A stretch of DNA of 43,397 nucleotides from Bacteroides sp. (GCA_017992695.1 JAGOOC010000015.1:1-43397); one strand, 5' to 3'; shown: positions 32,090 through 40,673, counted from the stretch's first letter. Numbers and translations: made by a program. Notes: a model not told the origin generated them from the letters alone.

Positions 32090-32563
32090 CCCTCCTGCAA
32101 AGCTGATCGATTGTCGCTGTTGCATGGATACATCAATACTGGCCGTTCCGTTGGTGAACACCTTGATGCGAAAATCGAAACGATCCTCTTGCGTTCGGGT
32201 AGTGAACGAAATTTTTGTGGCGTTATTCTTTTCCGTTTCTATGCGGTAGGTATCCAGCGGTGCATTGAAAATCAACCCCTGACCACCCCCGTAAGGAATG
32301 CTGTATGCACGTCCGTAATAGGGGAGATACGAAAACACCGAATCGTTGCGTATCTCGATGGAGTATGGCGAGGACAATTGTATCGTTCTGCCTCGTTGCG
32401 GATAAGCCGTCGAAACGTCAATTCTGTAACTGCCCGATTCGATTAACTCTTTCACTTGTTTCTCTTTTTGCGCCCTTCTTTCCTTCTTGCTTTGTGCATT
32501 GAGAACAAATAAGCTTGCTGTGATAAAGAGTAACAACAATACTAACCTTTTATTCTTTTTCAT
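32072..32563 (-). CDS. DUF4251 exported protein
   Basis: A 163-residue protein with a clear signal peptide (MKKNKRLVLLLLFITASLFVLNAQ). A Lys/Arg-rich linker (SKKERRAQKEKQ) follows, then a beta-rich domain containing SGSYRIDVSTAYPQRGRTI, SPYSIEIRNDSVFSYLPYYG and YGGGQGLIFNAP, which matches the DUF4251 family of Bacteroidetes as I remember it. It is probably periplasmic; the function is unknown. It starts at ATG 32563. Its last six codons overlap the end of the TRIC gene on the other strand, so no terminator separates the two. Confidence 0.8.
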   Translation of the reverse strand: MKKNKRLVLLLLFITASLFVLNAQSKKERRAQKEKQVKELIESGSYRIDVSTAYPQRGRTIQLSSPYSIEIRNDSVFSYLPYYGRAYSIPYGGGQGLIFNAPLDTYRIETEKNNATKISFTTRTQEDRFDFRIKVFTNGTASIDVSMQQRQSISFAGGLFLPL

Positions 32564-32680
32564 GGCCAAATGGATTTATATTCAACTATTTACAATAACA
32601 CTTCATCCCTGTCAAAGTACAGCTTAGCGACGCTTATTTAATAAAAATTACCAAATCTGCTTTTTGAAAAAAAACACCTT

Positions 32681-32733
32681 GTAACTATCAAAACACCGCA
32701 AATACCACCTTAAAACTGTTATATGATAGTTAC
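32681..32733. promoter_or_regulatory. inverted repeat in the leader of the sigma-factor gene
   Basis: GTAACTATCA at 32681-32690 and its exact complement TGATAGTTAC at 32724-32733 form a 10-base inverted repeat with a 33-base spacer. It lies in the AT-rich 272-base divergent region between the DUF4251 gene and the sigma-factor gene. A one-mismatch -7 box TAAACTTG is found at 32782-32789, 47 bases before the sigma-factor start. Confidence 0.4.
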
Positions 32734-32835
32734 CCCCCTAAATTAAAATGAAATTCCCCTATCATCCATTAAAATAAGCCTTAAACTTGCAACATCAAGA
32801 AAAAACGAAAGATTAACCATTAAAACCGTTAAGTT

Positions 32836-33339
32836 ATGAAAAGTTTAAGCTTTAGAAAGGATTTAATTGGAGTACAAGAAGAACTGCTTCGTTTCGCTTA
32901 TAAACTAACTGCCAATCGTGAAGAAGCAAATGATTTGCTTCAAGAAGTATCATTAAAGGCATTAGATAATGAAGAGAAGTACACGCCCGACACAAACTTC
33001 AAAGGATGGATGTATACCATTATGCGCAATATATTTATCAATAACTACCGCAAAGTGATTCGTGATCAGACCTATATAGACAAAACCGATAATTTGTATC
33101 ACCTGAACCTCTCCCAAGACTCGGGTTTCGAAAGCACCGAAGGAGCTCATGACCTTAAAGAGATGCATCGGGTGGTCAATTCGCTTCCCAAAGAGTACAA
33201 AGTGCCGTTCTCGATGCACGTATCAGGTTTTAAATACCGCGAGATAGCCGAAAGGCTCAACTTGCCACTTGGAACAGTAAAAAGCCGTATTTTTTTCACC
33301 AGACAAAGACTTCAATTGGAGCTAAAGGATTTTATTTAA
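32836..33339 (+). CDS. ECF-family RNA polymerase sigma factor
   Basis: A 167-residue sigma-70-family factor of the extracytoplasmic-function group. Region 2 spans about residues 13-75 (LLRFAYKLTANREEANDLLQEV, NFKGWMYTIMRNIFINNYRK) and region 4 about 110-160 (VNSLPKEYKVPFSMHVSGFKYREIAERLNLPLGTVKSRI), with the helix-turn-helix at REIAERLNLPLGTVKSRIF. It directs RNA polymerase to a specific promoter set. No anti-sigma factor or FecR-like gene is adjacent, so it may be regulated at transcription or by a distant partner. It stands alone between two unrelated genes, with a long AT-rich leader and a perfect inverted repeat downstream. Confidence 0.92.
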   Translation: MKSLSFRKDLIGVQEELLRFAYKLTANREEANDLLQEVSLKALDNEEKYTPDTNFKGWMYTIMRNIFINNYRKVIRDQTYIDKTDNLYHLNLSQDSGFESTEGAHDLKEMHRVVNSLPKEYKVPFSMHVSGFKYREIAERLNLPLGTVKSRIFFTRQRLQLELKDFI

Positions 33340-33364
33340 ACAAGTTATGCTTAATTATGTTGCT

Positions 33365-33430
33365 GACAATTGGCAATGAATAATCAAAGGTTCAAGCAGA
33401 ACTGCAACCGATTATTCATTGCCAATTGTC
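33365..33430. repeat. perfect 21-bp inverted repeat after the sigma-factor gene
   Basis: 33365-33385 (GACAATTGGCAATGAATAAT...) pairs without mismatch with 33410-33430 around a 24-base loop. It could act as a terminator, being 25 bases past the sigma-factor stop and followed by CGTTTTGG, or be a small repeated intergenic element. There is no long T-tract. The rest of the 245-base gap is AT-rich. Confidence 0.65.
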
Positions 33431-33498
33431 CGTTTTGGAATGTTGACTTTACAATGTGCTATCGCTTGTCATTTATGTTCAGATATTTATGTCGTTTT

Positions 33499-33531
33499 TT
33501 TGTCTTTATGTCAAATTACTCACTATATTTG
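33499..33531 (+). promoter_or_regulatory. Bacteroides-type promoter for the carboxyltransferase gene
   Basis: TTTG at 33499-33502, a 21-base spacer and TATATTTG at 33524-33531. The start codon is 53 bases further on. Confidence 0.65.
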
Positions 33532-33584
33532 TATCGTACAAGTTAACCCCAATGTGGAATCATTTTTTTAGATAGTTTACGGCA

Positions 33585-35360
33585 ATGAAAAAGGAAATTA
33601 AATTTAGTCTCGTGTATCGAGACATGTGGCAGTCGTCTGGTAAATACCAACCTCGAATTGATCAGTTGGTGCGTATCGCTCCATTGATTATAGAAATGGG
33701 TTGCTTTGCCCGGGTCGAAACCAATGGTGGCGCTTTTGAACAGGTCAATCTGCTGTATGGTGAGAACCCTAACAAGGCTGTTAGAGCATTCACCAAACCT
33801 TTTAATGACGCCGGAATTAAGACACATATGCTTGACCGTGGATTGAACGGGCTGCGTATGTATCCTGTTCCAGCGGATGTGAGAAAGTTAATGTATAAAG
33901 TAAAGCATGCGCAAGGTGTTGATATCACGCGCATCTTTTGCGGATTGAACGAGGTGCGCAACATCATCCCCTCGATCAAGTATGCACTTGAGGCAGGCAT
34001 GACTCCTCAAGCTACGCTGTGTATCACCTTTTCGCCCGTACACACGGTCGAATATTATACTGCTATTGCCGATCAACTGATTGCAGCCGGTGCACCCGAG
34101 ATTTGCTTGAAAGACATGGCAGGCGTAGGGCGTCCCGTTATGTTGGGCAAGTTAACGAAAGCGATCAAAGAGAAACATCCTGAGGTGATCATTCAGTATC
34201 ACGGACACACGGGACCGGGGCTTTCCATGGCTTCCATCCTCGAGGTGTGTGAGAACGGTGCCGACATTATTGATGTAGCCATGGAGCCGCTCTCTTGGGG
34301 TAAAATCCACTCAGACGTCATTTCGGTGCAGGCCATGTTGAAAGACGCCGGTTTCCAAGTTGCCGAGATTAACATGAAAGCTTACATGAAAGCTCGTGCC
34401 ATGACACAAGAGTTTATCGATGACTTTTTAGGTTATTTCATCGACCCTACGAACAAACATACCTCTTCGCTGCTGCTTAAATGTGGTTTGCCCGGTGGTA
34501 TGATGGGATCAATGATGGCCGACTTGAAAGGTGTGCATGCAGGCATCAACATGGTACTACGCAGCAAGAATGAGCCCGAATTGAGCATTGACGACCTACT
34601 TGTGATGTTGTTTGACGAGGTTGAGTATGTATGGCCTAAATTAGGCTATCCTCCCTTGGTAACCCCATTCAGCCAATACGTAAAGAACGTGGCACTGATG
34701 AACGTGATGTCACTGGTTAAAGGCGAAGGCCGCTGGACCATGATTGACAACAACACCTGGGGCATGATTCTGGGCAAGAGCGGTAGATTACCGGGTAAAC
34801 TTGATCCGGAAATCATTGCATTGGCCAAAGCCAATAACTTTGAGTTTACCGACGAAGATCCGCAGTCAAACTACCCCGATCAGTTAGACGAGTTCCGCAA
34901 AGAGATGAAAGATAACGGTTGGGATGTGGGACCGGACGAAGAAGAACTCTTTGAACTGGCACAACACGATCGGCAGTACCGCGATTATAAATCGGGCATT
35001 GCCAAGAAACGCTTCGAAGAAGAGTTACAGCGTGCCAAAGATGCCGAACTGAGCAATAAAGGATTCTCTATGGAAGAGGTGAAGAAATTCAAACGTGCCA
35101 AAGCCGAACCCATTACTGCCGCGCAGAAGGGACAGGTGTTGTGGGAAGTTGATGTGAAATCGCCTTCGATGGCTCCCGAAGTAGGGCGCATGTATCACGC
35201 TGATGATACGTTCTGTTACATCTCTACCTTGTGGAATACCTTTGATAAAGTAACTGCAAACTTTAACGGACGCATTATCGAAGTGTGTGCTCAACAAGGT
35301 GCAAACGTCAATAAAGGCGACGTGCTGGCTTACATTGAGCGAGTAGAAGAGACCGCCTAA
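33585..35360 (+). CDS. oxaloacetate decarboxylase / pyruvate carboxylase B-type carboxyltransferase with lysine-less biotinyl-like domain
   Basis: A 591-residue protein. The carboxyltransferase barrel (residues about 5-290) keeps all metal and catalytic positions of the family: Asp13 in YRDMWQS, Lys176 in CLKDMAG (carbamylated in relatives) and His206/His208 in YHGHTG. The conserved carboxylase domain follows to about 450, then a charged linker rich in Glu and Lys. The last 68 residues (VKSPSMAPEVGRMYH... to the end) have the biotinyl/lipoyl fold, but the usual AMKM turn is STLWN (residues 547-551), so the biotin-accepting lysine is replaced, by alignment with Trp550. It may use a separate biotin carrier or have another role. 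No carboxylase or membrane decarboxylase subunits are adjacent. It has its own promoter and terminator. Confidence 0.85.
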   Translation: MKKEIKFSLVYRDMWQSSGKYQPRIDQLVRIAPLIIEMGCFARVETNGGAFEQVNLLYGENPNKAVRAFTKPFNDAGIKTHMLDRGLNGLRMYPVPADVRKLMYKVKHAQGVDITRIFCGLNEVRNIIPSIKYALEAGMTPQATLCITFSPVHTVEYYTAIADQLIAAGAPEICLKDMAGVGRPVMLGKLTKAIKEKHPEVIIQYHGHTGPGLSMASILEVCENGADIIDVAMEPLSWGKIHSDVISVQAMLKDAGFQVAEINMKAYMKARAMTQEFIDDFLGYFIDPTNKHTSSLLLKCGLPGGMMGSMMADLKGVHAGINMVLRSKNEPELSIDDLLVMLFDEVEYVWPKLGYPPLVTPFSQYVKNVALMNVMSLVKGEGRWTMIDNNTWGMILGKSGRLPGKLDPEIIALAKANNFEFTDEDPQSNYPDQLDEFRKEMKDNGWDVGPDEEELFELAQHDRQYRDYKSGIAKKRFEEELQRAKDAELSNKGFSMEEVKKFKRAKAEPITAAQKGQVLWEVDVKSPSMAPEVGRMYHADDTFCYISTLWNTFDKVTANFNGRIIEVCAQQGANVNKGDVLAYIERVEETA

Positions 35361-35389
35361 TCCCCCTAAGATAGCGATTGAAAAGAAAG

Positions 35390-35424
35390 AAACCCGTGTA
35401 TGGTCATTTACCGTACACGGGTTT
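35390..35424. terminator. bidirectional intrinsic terminator
   Basis: AAACCCGTGTA (35390-35400) and TACACGGGTTT (35414-35424) form an 11-base stem, extended by three pairs (TGG with CCG), with T-rich sequence on the plus-strand side and TTTCTTT on the minus strand. It serves the convergent carboxyltransferase and mtgA genes; the last codons of mtgA lie inside the 3' arm. Confidence 0.85.
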
Positions 35425-36148
35425 TCTTTTTCTTCTTCTCTACCGGTTCTTTTTTCTCTACCGGCGGAAATTTAGGAACCAACTGCATCAACCGTAGTAT
35501 TTGCGATTGCCTTCTTTTGATATACTGTGACGGACGAGCCGAGTCAAAACGTATCGGGTTGGGCAGTGTAGCCGCAATCAGTGCACATTCACCCTTGGTT
35601 AGCTTCGCCGCTGTAGTGCCAAACTTATATTTCGCTGCAGCTTCTGCTCCATAAATCCCTTTCCCCATCTCGATAGAGTTCAGGTACACGGTCATGATTC
35701 GCTCCTTCGACCAAGTCAGTTCAATGAGAAATGTAAAGTATACCTCCAATCCTTTGCGCACCCATGAAGATTGTGGCCACAGAAATACGTTTTTTGCCGT
35801 TTGCTGACTAATGGTACTGGCCCCTCTTTTGCGTTTGCGCTTCTCGTTCTCCTTTATCGCCTTCTTTATCTCGATCATGTCGAACCCATTGTGCTCGGCA
35901 AACCGATTGTCTTCCGAAGCAATAACCGCTATTGGCAAGTGCGACGATATTTTATTGAAAGAAACCCACGTGTGTTTACACGTGGGCATTTCTCCGGATG
36001 CAAGCTGCTGCACACTTCGGATAACCATCAATGGCGTGACATATACCGGTATAAACCGATAGAGGAACACCATGAGTAGTGTTGAACCGAAGAAGAAGAG
36101 CAGCAAATTGCGTATAAAGCGTAATATCTTAGAAACCGGCCTCTGCAT
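35408..36148 (-). CDS. mtgA: monofunctional peptidoglycan glycosyltransferase
   Basis: A 246-residue GT51 enzyme that polymerises lipid II into glycan strands. An N-terminal membrane helix (about residues 13-35, [20 protein letters not shown]) anchors it facing the periplasm. The family motifs are in order: [12 protein letters not shown] with the catalytic Glu (about residue 79), [57 protein letters not shown] and [12 protein letters not shown]. No transpeptidase domain follows; the tail is Lys/Pro-rich ([15 protein letters not shown]). The length fits MtgA (about 240). The start overlaps the 3' end of the OmpA-like gene by 20 bases. Confidence 0.93.
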   Translation of the reverse strand: MQRPVSKILRFIRNLLLFFFGSTLLMVFLYRFIPVYVTPLMVIRSVQQLASGEMPTCKHTWVSFNKISSHLPIAVIASEDNRFAEHNGFDMIEIKKAIKENEKRKRKRGASTISQQTAKNVFLWPQSSWVRKGLEVYFTFLIELTWSKERIMTVYLNSIEMGKGIYGAEAAAKYKFGTTAAKLTKGECALIAATLPNPIRFDSARPSQYIKRRQSQILRLMQLVPKFPPVEKKEPVEKKKKKTRVR

Positions 36149-36803
36149 TTTTAATCATCTGTTCGCTGGCATACATAAAGATGTCTACGCGTCTGTTTTG
36201 CTCGGCTGTTTGAGATTCGTTGTATTGCGAATAACCCACTCCCTCAACCGTTTTAAATTGAGTAGGAGATACGCCACATGACTGCAGGTAGCTTTGAACG
36301 GCTGAAGCGCGTTGACCGGATACCTTTTGATTAGCCTCAAAAGTACCTACCTTGTCGGTATGACCTACGATAGCGATGTCAATCGTTGGGTCGCTCTTTA
36401 ACACTTTGGCAAAGTCGCCCAGCGATTGCTTGGCTGTGTTGCTCAGTGTCGAAGAGTTGAATCCGAAAAGGATACCCGAGTTGAATGTAACCTGTACAGC
36501 CTTCAAGCCATTGCTATCCGTTACTTGCTGCACTTGTGCACCTTCAATTCTGGCTGCTTCGGCTGCTTTCTTATCCATTTTATTGCCAATGAGTACACCT
36601 GCGCCACCGCCTACTGCTGCACCTACTGCTGCACCAATAGCAGCACCTTTTCCTTTACCGGCAATTCCGCCAATAATAGCACCTAGTGTTGCACCTGCTC
36701 CACCGCCTATGATACCGCCCTTTGCCTTATTGTTCATCGTGCTACAACCACCAAATACCATGGCTACACATAGAAACAGAGCCATACATTTCATTTTTCT
36801 CAT
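36129..36803 (-). CDS. OmpA-family lipoprotein with glycine-zipper domain
   Basis: A 224-residue predicted lipoprotein (an ATG six codons upstream at 36821 is a possible alternative start). The signal peptide ends at a lipobox-like FGGC with Cys20. A strongly Gly/Ala-rich glycine-zipper segment of about 45 residues ([17 protein letters not shown]...) follows and probably inserts in or packs against a membrane. The C-terminal OmpA domain (about residues 95-215) has [34 protein letters not shown] and [10 protein letters not shown], which bind peptidoglycan in this family. It tethers the outer membrane to the wall, which suits its neighbour MtgA. The only -7-like box seen has one mismatch (TATCTTCG at 36845-36852, minus). 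Confidence 0.9.
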   Translation of the reverse strand: MRKMKCMALFLCVAMVFGGCSTMNNKAKGGIIGGGAGATLGAIIGGIAGKGKGAAIGAAVGAAVGGGAGVLIGNKMDKKAAEAARIEGAQVQQVTDSNGLKAVQVTFNSGILFGFNSSTLSNTAKQSLGDFAKVLKSDPTIDIAIVGHTDKVGTFEANQKVSGQRASAVQSYLQSCGVSPTQFKTVEGVGYSQYNESQTAEQNRRVDIFMYASEQMIKNAEAGF

Positions 36804-36897
36804 ACTGTTCGTTTTAATCATTATAAAGTTAATAATATTGGTTGCGAAGATAATTTATTTTCATCTATCTAATTGCTTTGCATCATCAAAAAACAAT

Positions 36898-38247
36898 TTA
36901 CACACCCATTTTGTTGTGCGAAAGAGCTTTTTTACGAATAATAAGGAACCAAGTCAGTAAAATGATGCCTTTGGCAATGGTGGTTAACGAGACAGCCCAC
37001 CAGATTCCCTCGACTCCCATGCCCCATTGTATCAACCAAAGAGCCAGCGGAATGCGGATGTAATTGAGTGTAATGCTGATGATGGCGGGCGGAACCGTGC
37101 GGGCTAACCCATAAAATACGCCTTGCATCGTAATCTCAAGCATCATAAACAGTTGTGAATATCCATCGATGCGCAAAAAGACTCCTCCTGCTTGATACGC
37201 AGCAACCTCGGGCACAAACAAGGCAAACACCTCGTTGCCGTAGCATACAAACAACAAGGTGCAGAATAGGCCGAAAATACCGGTCATCCACAACGTGGTG
37301 TGCCAAGCCTTCATCACCCTGTCGTTGTGTCCCGCTGCATGATTTTGTGCAATAAATGCACTTAGAGCGGTCGAGAATCCCTGTGAGGTATTCCAAGTGA
37401 TGCCTTCAATTTGTCCACCGGTGGTGAAGGTCATCAGCCCGATGTGCCCCCCTTGTCCCGATGCAATGCGACACATAAACATATTGACTACTGCAAACAA
37501 ACTGTTGAGCGCAGCTACAGGCAATCCCAACTTCAAAATGCGTACCGTGTACCTCCTCTTCAGTCGGGTGAAAAAGGGAAAACGCCCCAACAACGCATCG
37601 CGGCAGCGTAGCTGATAAACGAATAGGCTAAACACCGTAGCTTGAGAGATCCAAGTGGCATAAGCCGCACCGTTGGTGCCCAAACCAAACCCGAAGATGA
37701 AAAGCGGATCGAGCAGTATGTTTAGTAAGAGTCCGGCACCACTGATGTAGAAAGGTGTCTTGCTTCGTCCGGCAGCATTGTATATGCCCGTAAAGGCTGC
37801 CGATAGAAAAACAAAAGGCAAGGCGGTAGAGACGATGCGCAGGTACGAGATGGCATTGGCCGTGATCGAGGCTTTAAGTTCGTAAATGCCGATAAACTGA
37901 TGGGCCAACAAGAAAAGCAACCCACCCCAGCAAAGGGAGACGATCAGTGCAATGGTGATGTTGTGCGACGAAAATGCTCGTGCATCCTCGGGCGATTGTG
38001 CCCCGATGGATTGTGCCACGCTGACCTCGGAGCCCACTTTGTTCAACAAAGCGACAGAACCCGACATCCAAGTGAGTATGCCTACTGCACCCACTGCAGC
38101 AACCGCTTCGCTCCCGATGCGTCCTACCCAGGCCATGTCTGTAAGACTATACGCCATCTGAATAAAAGAAGTAGCCATAATGGGCATGGCTAAATTGAAT
38201 AACTGTTGTTTGATAGGTCCTTGAGTCAGGTTTTTGATTCCGTGCAT
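36898..38247 (-). CDS. MATE-family efflux transporter
   Basis: A 449-residue inner-membrane protein with about twelve helices in two similar halves. It begins MHGIKNLTQGPIKQQLFNLA and contains SLTDMAWVGRIGSEAVAAVG, the family start of helix 1-2, GIYNAAGRSKTPFYISGAGLLLNILLDPLFIFG and, in the second half, GFSTALSAFIAQNHAAG. MATE proteins export cationic compounds in exchange for sodium or protons; the substrate is not known. The open frame extends 55 codons upstream, but this covers the -7 box at 38269-38276, so ATG 38247 is preferred. Confidence 0.92.
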   Translation of the reverse strand: MHGIKNLTQGPIKQQLFNLAMPIMATSFIQMAYSLTDMAWVGRIGSEAVAAVGAVGILTWMSGSVALLNKVGSEVSVAQSIGAQSPEDARAFSSHNITIALIVSLCWGGLLFLLAHQFIGIYELKASITANAISYLRIVSTALPFVFLSAAFTGIYNAAGRSKTPFYISGAGLLLNILLDPLFIFGFGLGTNGAAYATWISQATVFSLFVYQLRCRDALLGRFPFFTRLKRRYTVRILKLGLPVAALNSLFAVVNMFMCRIASGQGGHIGLMTFTTGGQIEGITWNTSQGFSTALSAFIAQNHAAGHNDRVMKAWHTTLWMTGIFGLFCTLLFVCYGNEVFALFVPEVAAYQAGGVFLRIDGYSQLFMMLEITMQGVFYGLARTVPPAIISITLNYIRIPLALWLIQWGMGVEGIWWAVSLTTIAKGIILLTWFLIIRKKALSHNKMGV

Positions 38248-38268
38248 AACTTTTTCTAAAATGGGAGG

Positions 38269-38276
38269 CAAAGGTA
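38269..38276 (-). promoter_or_regulatory. -7 box for the MATE gene
   Basis: The minus strand reads TACCTTTG, an exact match, 21 bases before the start codon. No TTTG is seen at the -33 distance. Confidence 0.5.
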
Positions 38277-38532
38277 CGAAAAATGGTATGTTTGACAGCA
38301 AGGAAGTGGATGAAGTTGACAGATTCACAAGTATTCTTGTAAAGTGAATGGAGTGCAAAACAGCAGATGGGTAGAAATAGTAGGAGAGGAGTGCATGGAA
38401 AGATCGAGGCAATGATTGCTAAAGGTTCTCATAATCAATATCTTATAAGCAAGGGTTTACTGCTGCATTATCGTGCTTTTCCTTGCTTGCAAAAGAGCTA
38501 TTTTAATAGTGGGTTAAATGTACACTTTTGAG

Positions 38533-38579
38533 GTGCAAGAGTACGTACTCCTTGATGCAAAAAGTACGTACTCTTGCAC
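38533..38579. repeat. perfect 17-bp inverted repeat
   Basis: GTGCAAGAGTACGTACT at 38533-38549 pairs exactly with AGTACGTACTCTTGCAC at 38563-38579 around a 13-base loop. It lies in the middle of the 509-base gap between the MATE and hcp genes. Each arm contains the smaller palindrome AGTACGTACT. No T-tract follows on either strand. Positions 38277-38532 hold nothing else recognisable. Confidence 0.7.
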
Positions 38580-38658
38580 GGGAAGAGGTGTGAGAAGGGG
38601 AAAGACAATTAACAATGTTAAAAAGAGAGCGAATGGTGAGACTTTTCTTTAAGCAACA

Positions 38659-38692
38659 TAGGACTTCATTGCTCAACAGCAATGAAGTCCTA
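38659..38692. repeat. perfect 15-bp hairpin downstream of hcp
   Basis: TAGGACTTCATTGCT (38659-38673) and its exact complement (38678-38692) enclose a CAAC tetraloop. It is 64 bases past the hcp stop in the hcp direction and could end that transcript, although no U-tract follows on the minus strand. It may also be a repeat element. Confidence 0.65.
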
Positions 38693-38756
38693 CACTATTG
38701 AAAGAGCACTTTTTCTATTCTAAAAGTACCTCGGCCTTGCTAAAGCTCTTTCTAAC

Positions 38757-40403
38757 TTATCCTAAAAACAGCTTCATGTCTTCGTCTACCGTACCTACAC
38801 CGGCAATGCCGAAGGTGTCGATAAGCACTTTGGCTACGTTGGGCGATAAGAACCCGGGCAGTGTTGGCCCCAAGTGGATGTTCTTTACTCCCAAGGAAAG
38901 CAAGGCGAGCAATACGATCACTGCTTTCTGCTCGTACCACGCAATGTTGTAGGCAATGGGCAGCTCGTTTACATCGTTCAACTCAAAAATCTCTTTGAGC
39001 TTCAGTGCAATAACTACCAATGAGTAGCTGTCGTTGCATTGTCCTGCATCTAATACACGTGGGATGCCGCCAATATCACCCAGTGGAAGTTTGTTGTACC
39101 GATACTTGGCACAGCCTGCGGTTAAGATAACGGTGTCTTTGGGTAGTTTCTCGGCAAATTCGGTATAGTAATTACGGTCTTTCATGCGCCCATCGCAACC
39201 GGCCATCACGAAGAACTTGCGTATGGCACCACTCTTTACCGCATCTACCACCTTATCGGCCAAAGCAAACACTTGGTTGTGGGCAAAGCCGCCGATGATT
39301 TCGCCTGTTTCAATCTCGGTTGGAGACGGACAGCGTTTGGCATGCTCAATCAGTGCCGAGAAGTCTTTTGAACCACCTGCGGGGCGTTCGCCAATGTGTT
39401 TAAATCCGGTGAAGCCTGATGATCCGGTGGTGTATACACGGTCGGCATAGGTTGCGTTGGGGCGTGGTGGAACAATGCAGTTGGTGGTGAAGAGAATCAC
39501 ACCGTTAAAGCTTTCGAAGTCTGTCGTCTGTTTCCACCAAGAGCTACCATAGTTACCCACAAAGTGACTGTACTTTTTAAAGGCAGGGTAGTAGTTGGCA
39601 GGAAGCATTTCGCTGTGTGTATATACATCGACACCTGTACCTTCGGTTTGTTCGAGTAAGTCTTGCATATCGCGCAGGTCGTGACCGCTGATAAGGATAG
39701 CGGGATTGTTGCGCACACCGATGTTTACTTTGGTAATTTCGGGGTGACCGTAGGTCGTTGTGTTGGCTTTATCGAGCAAGGCCATTACCTTGACACCGTT
39801 TTCGCCACATTTCAGCACCATTGCAGTAAGCTCATCGGCTGTGAGGCTATCGTTGGTGGTTGCCACCAGAGCCTCTTGGATAAAGGAGTTGAGCGTTGGA
39901 TCTTCGAATCCTAAGTTATGGGCATGTTCTGCATAAGCAGCAATACCTTTCACGCCATAGGTTAATAGTTCGCGAAGCGAACGAATATCTTCATTTTCCG
40001 TATTGAGAATGCCTACTGTTGCTGCTTTAGCTTCCATTTCTTCAACTGTTTGTCCGGCAAAGGTCAAGCAATCACATGTGCCTGTATACTCTTTGCTCAG
40101 GGCTTGACGAACGCGATCGCGGAGCACATAAGCCTCGCGGATCTTGGTCACAAATCGCTCTTTGTCGAAGTTGGCATTGGTGATGGTCATAAATAGAGCG
40201 TCTATAATGAACTTATTGACTTCGGGTAGTTCTTTTCCTTCGGCACGTAGTGCAATGGTGAGTTTCGACATTCCCTTGATGAGGTACATCAACAGGTCTT
40301 GCAACCCGGCTACATCGGCAGTTTTACCGCAAACACCTTTTACTGTACACCCTTTTCCTAGGGCAGTTTCTTGACATTGATAACAGAACATCGCTTTTTG
40401 CAT
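38757..40403 (-). CDS. hcp: hydroxylamine reductase / hybrid-cluster protein
   Basis: A 548-residue iron-sulfur enzyme. The N-terminal cysteines Cys7-x2-Cys10-x8-Cys19-x5-Cys25 ([21 protein letters not shown]) match the cluster-binding set of strict anaerobes such as Desulfovibrio. Hybrid-cluster ligands are in [11 protein letters not shown] (His), [13 protein letters not shown] (Glu), [24 protein letters not shown] and the late CNDSYSLV region. Hcp is a high-affinity nitric oxide reductase in E. coli and protects against nitrosative stress; hydroxylamine reduction was the earlier assay. ATG 40403 is preferred: the frame extends 17 codons further but then runs into the -7 box. It is alone, without the hcr reductase gene, and preceded by a palindromic operator. 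Confidence 0.96.
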   Translation of the reverse strand: MQKAMFCYQCQETALGKGCTVKGVCGKTADVAGLQDLLMYLIKGMSKLTIALRAEGKELPEVNKFIIDALFMTITNANFDKERFVTKIREAYVLRDRVRQALSKEYTGTCDCLTFAGQTVEEMEAKAATVGILNTENEDIRSLRELLTYGVKGIAAYAEHAHNLGFEDPTLNSFIQEALVATTNDSLTADELTAMVLKCGENGVKVMALLDKANTTTYGHPEITKVNIGVRNNPAILISGHDLRDMQDLLEQTEGTGVDVYTHSEMLPANYYPAFKKYSHFVGNYGSSWWKQTTDFESFNGVILFTTNCIVPPRPNATYADRVYTTGSSGFTGFKHIGERPAGGSKDFSALIEHAKRCPSPTEIETGEIIGGFAHNQVFALADKVVDAVKSGAIRKFFVMAGCDGRMKDRNYYTEFAEKLPKDTVILTAGCAKYRYNKLPLGDIGGIPRVLDAGQCNDSYSLVVIALKLKEIFELNDVNELPIAYNIAWYEQKAVIVLLALLSLGVKNIHLGPTLPGFLSPNVAKVLIDTFGIAGVGTVDEDMKLFLG

Positions 40404-40451
40404 GGCTTTTTGTTTTTTAGTGGTTAATAGTTGGATGCAAATATTTAAATG

Positions 40452-40459
40452 CAAATATA
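40452..40459 (-). promoter_or_regulatory. -7 box of the hcp promoter
   Basis: The minus strand reads TATATTTG, an exact match, 48 bases before the hcp start codon. No -33 TTTG is present; the palindrome at 40478-40499 lies there, which suggests that an activator takes over its role. Confidence 0.65.
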
Positions 40460-40477
40460 TAGAACTAACAACCCATT

Positions 40478-40499
40478 AGGTGTAACAGTTGTTACACCT
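40478..40499. promoter_or_regulatory. HcpR/Crp-Fnr-type operator for hcp
   Basis: AGGTGTAAC (40478-40486), spacer AGTT, GTTACACCT (40491-40499): a perfect 9+9 palindrome containing GTAAC-N4-GTTAC. The centre is about 41 bases upstream of the transcription start expected from the -7 box, the usual position of a class II Crp/Fnr activator. Crp/Fnr-family HcpR proteins are known to control hcp in anaerobes; that this site belongs to HcpR is inferred. Confidence 0.7.
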
Positions 40500-40639
40500 G
40501 CTCTTTTATTTTGCTGTTATAAAACATTGTTTTGATGGGTTGCTAGGATGATGGAGCTGCTAATAGTTATACACGCGCGATCGTTAATACGTGCCATCTT
40601 AAGAACTTTTAATCATTACTGCTTGTTATTTGTTTAGTA

Positions 40640-40673
40640 TATAATTACCTTTACTCAATTAAACGTAATTATA
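40640..40673. promoter_or_regulatory. inverted repeat before the BACON lipoprotein gene
   Basis: TATAATTAC at 40640-40648 and GTAATTATA at 40665-40673 form a 9-base inverted repeat with a 16-base spacer, 33 bases before the start codon. A one-mismatch -7 box TACCTTTA at 40646-40653 overlaps the left arm. The rest of the 302-base divergent spacer from the hcp start has no other clear signal on this side. Confidence 0.35.

Noticed and set aside
38248-38412. 55-codon N-terminal extension of the MATE gene
   Set aside because: It contains the -7 box and Ser-rich sequence unlike the start of MATE proteins.
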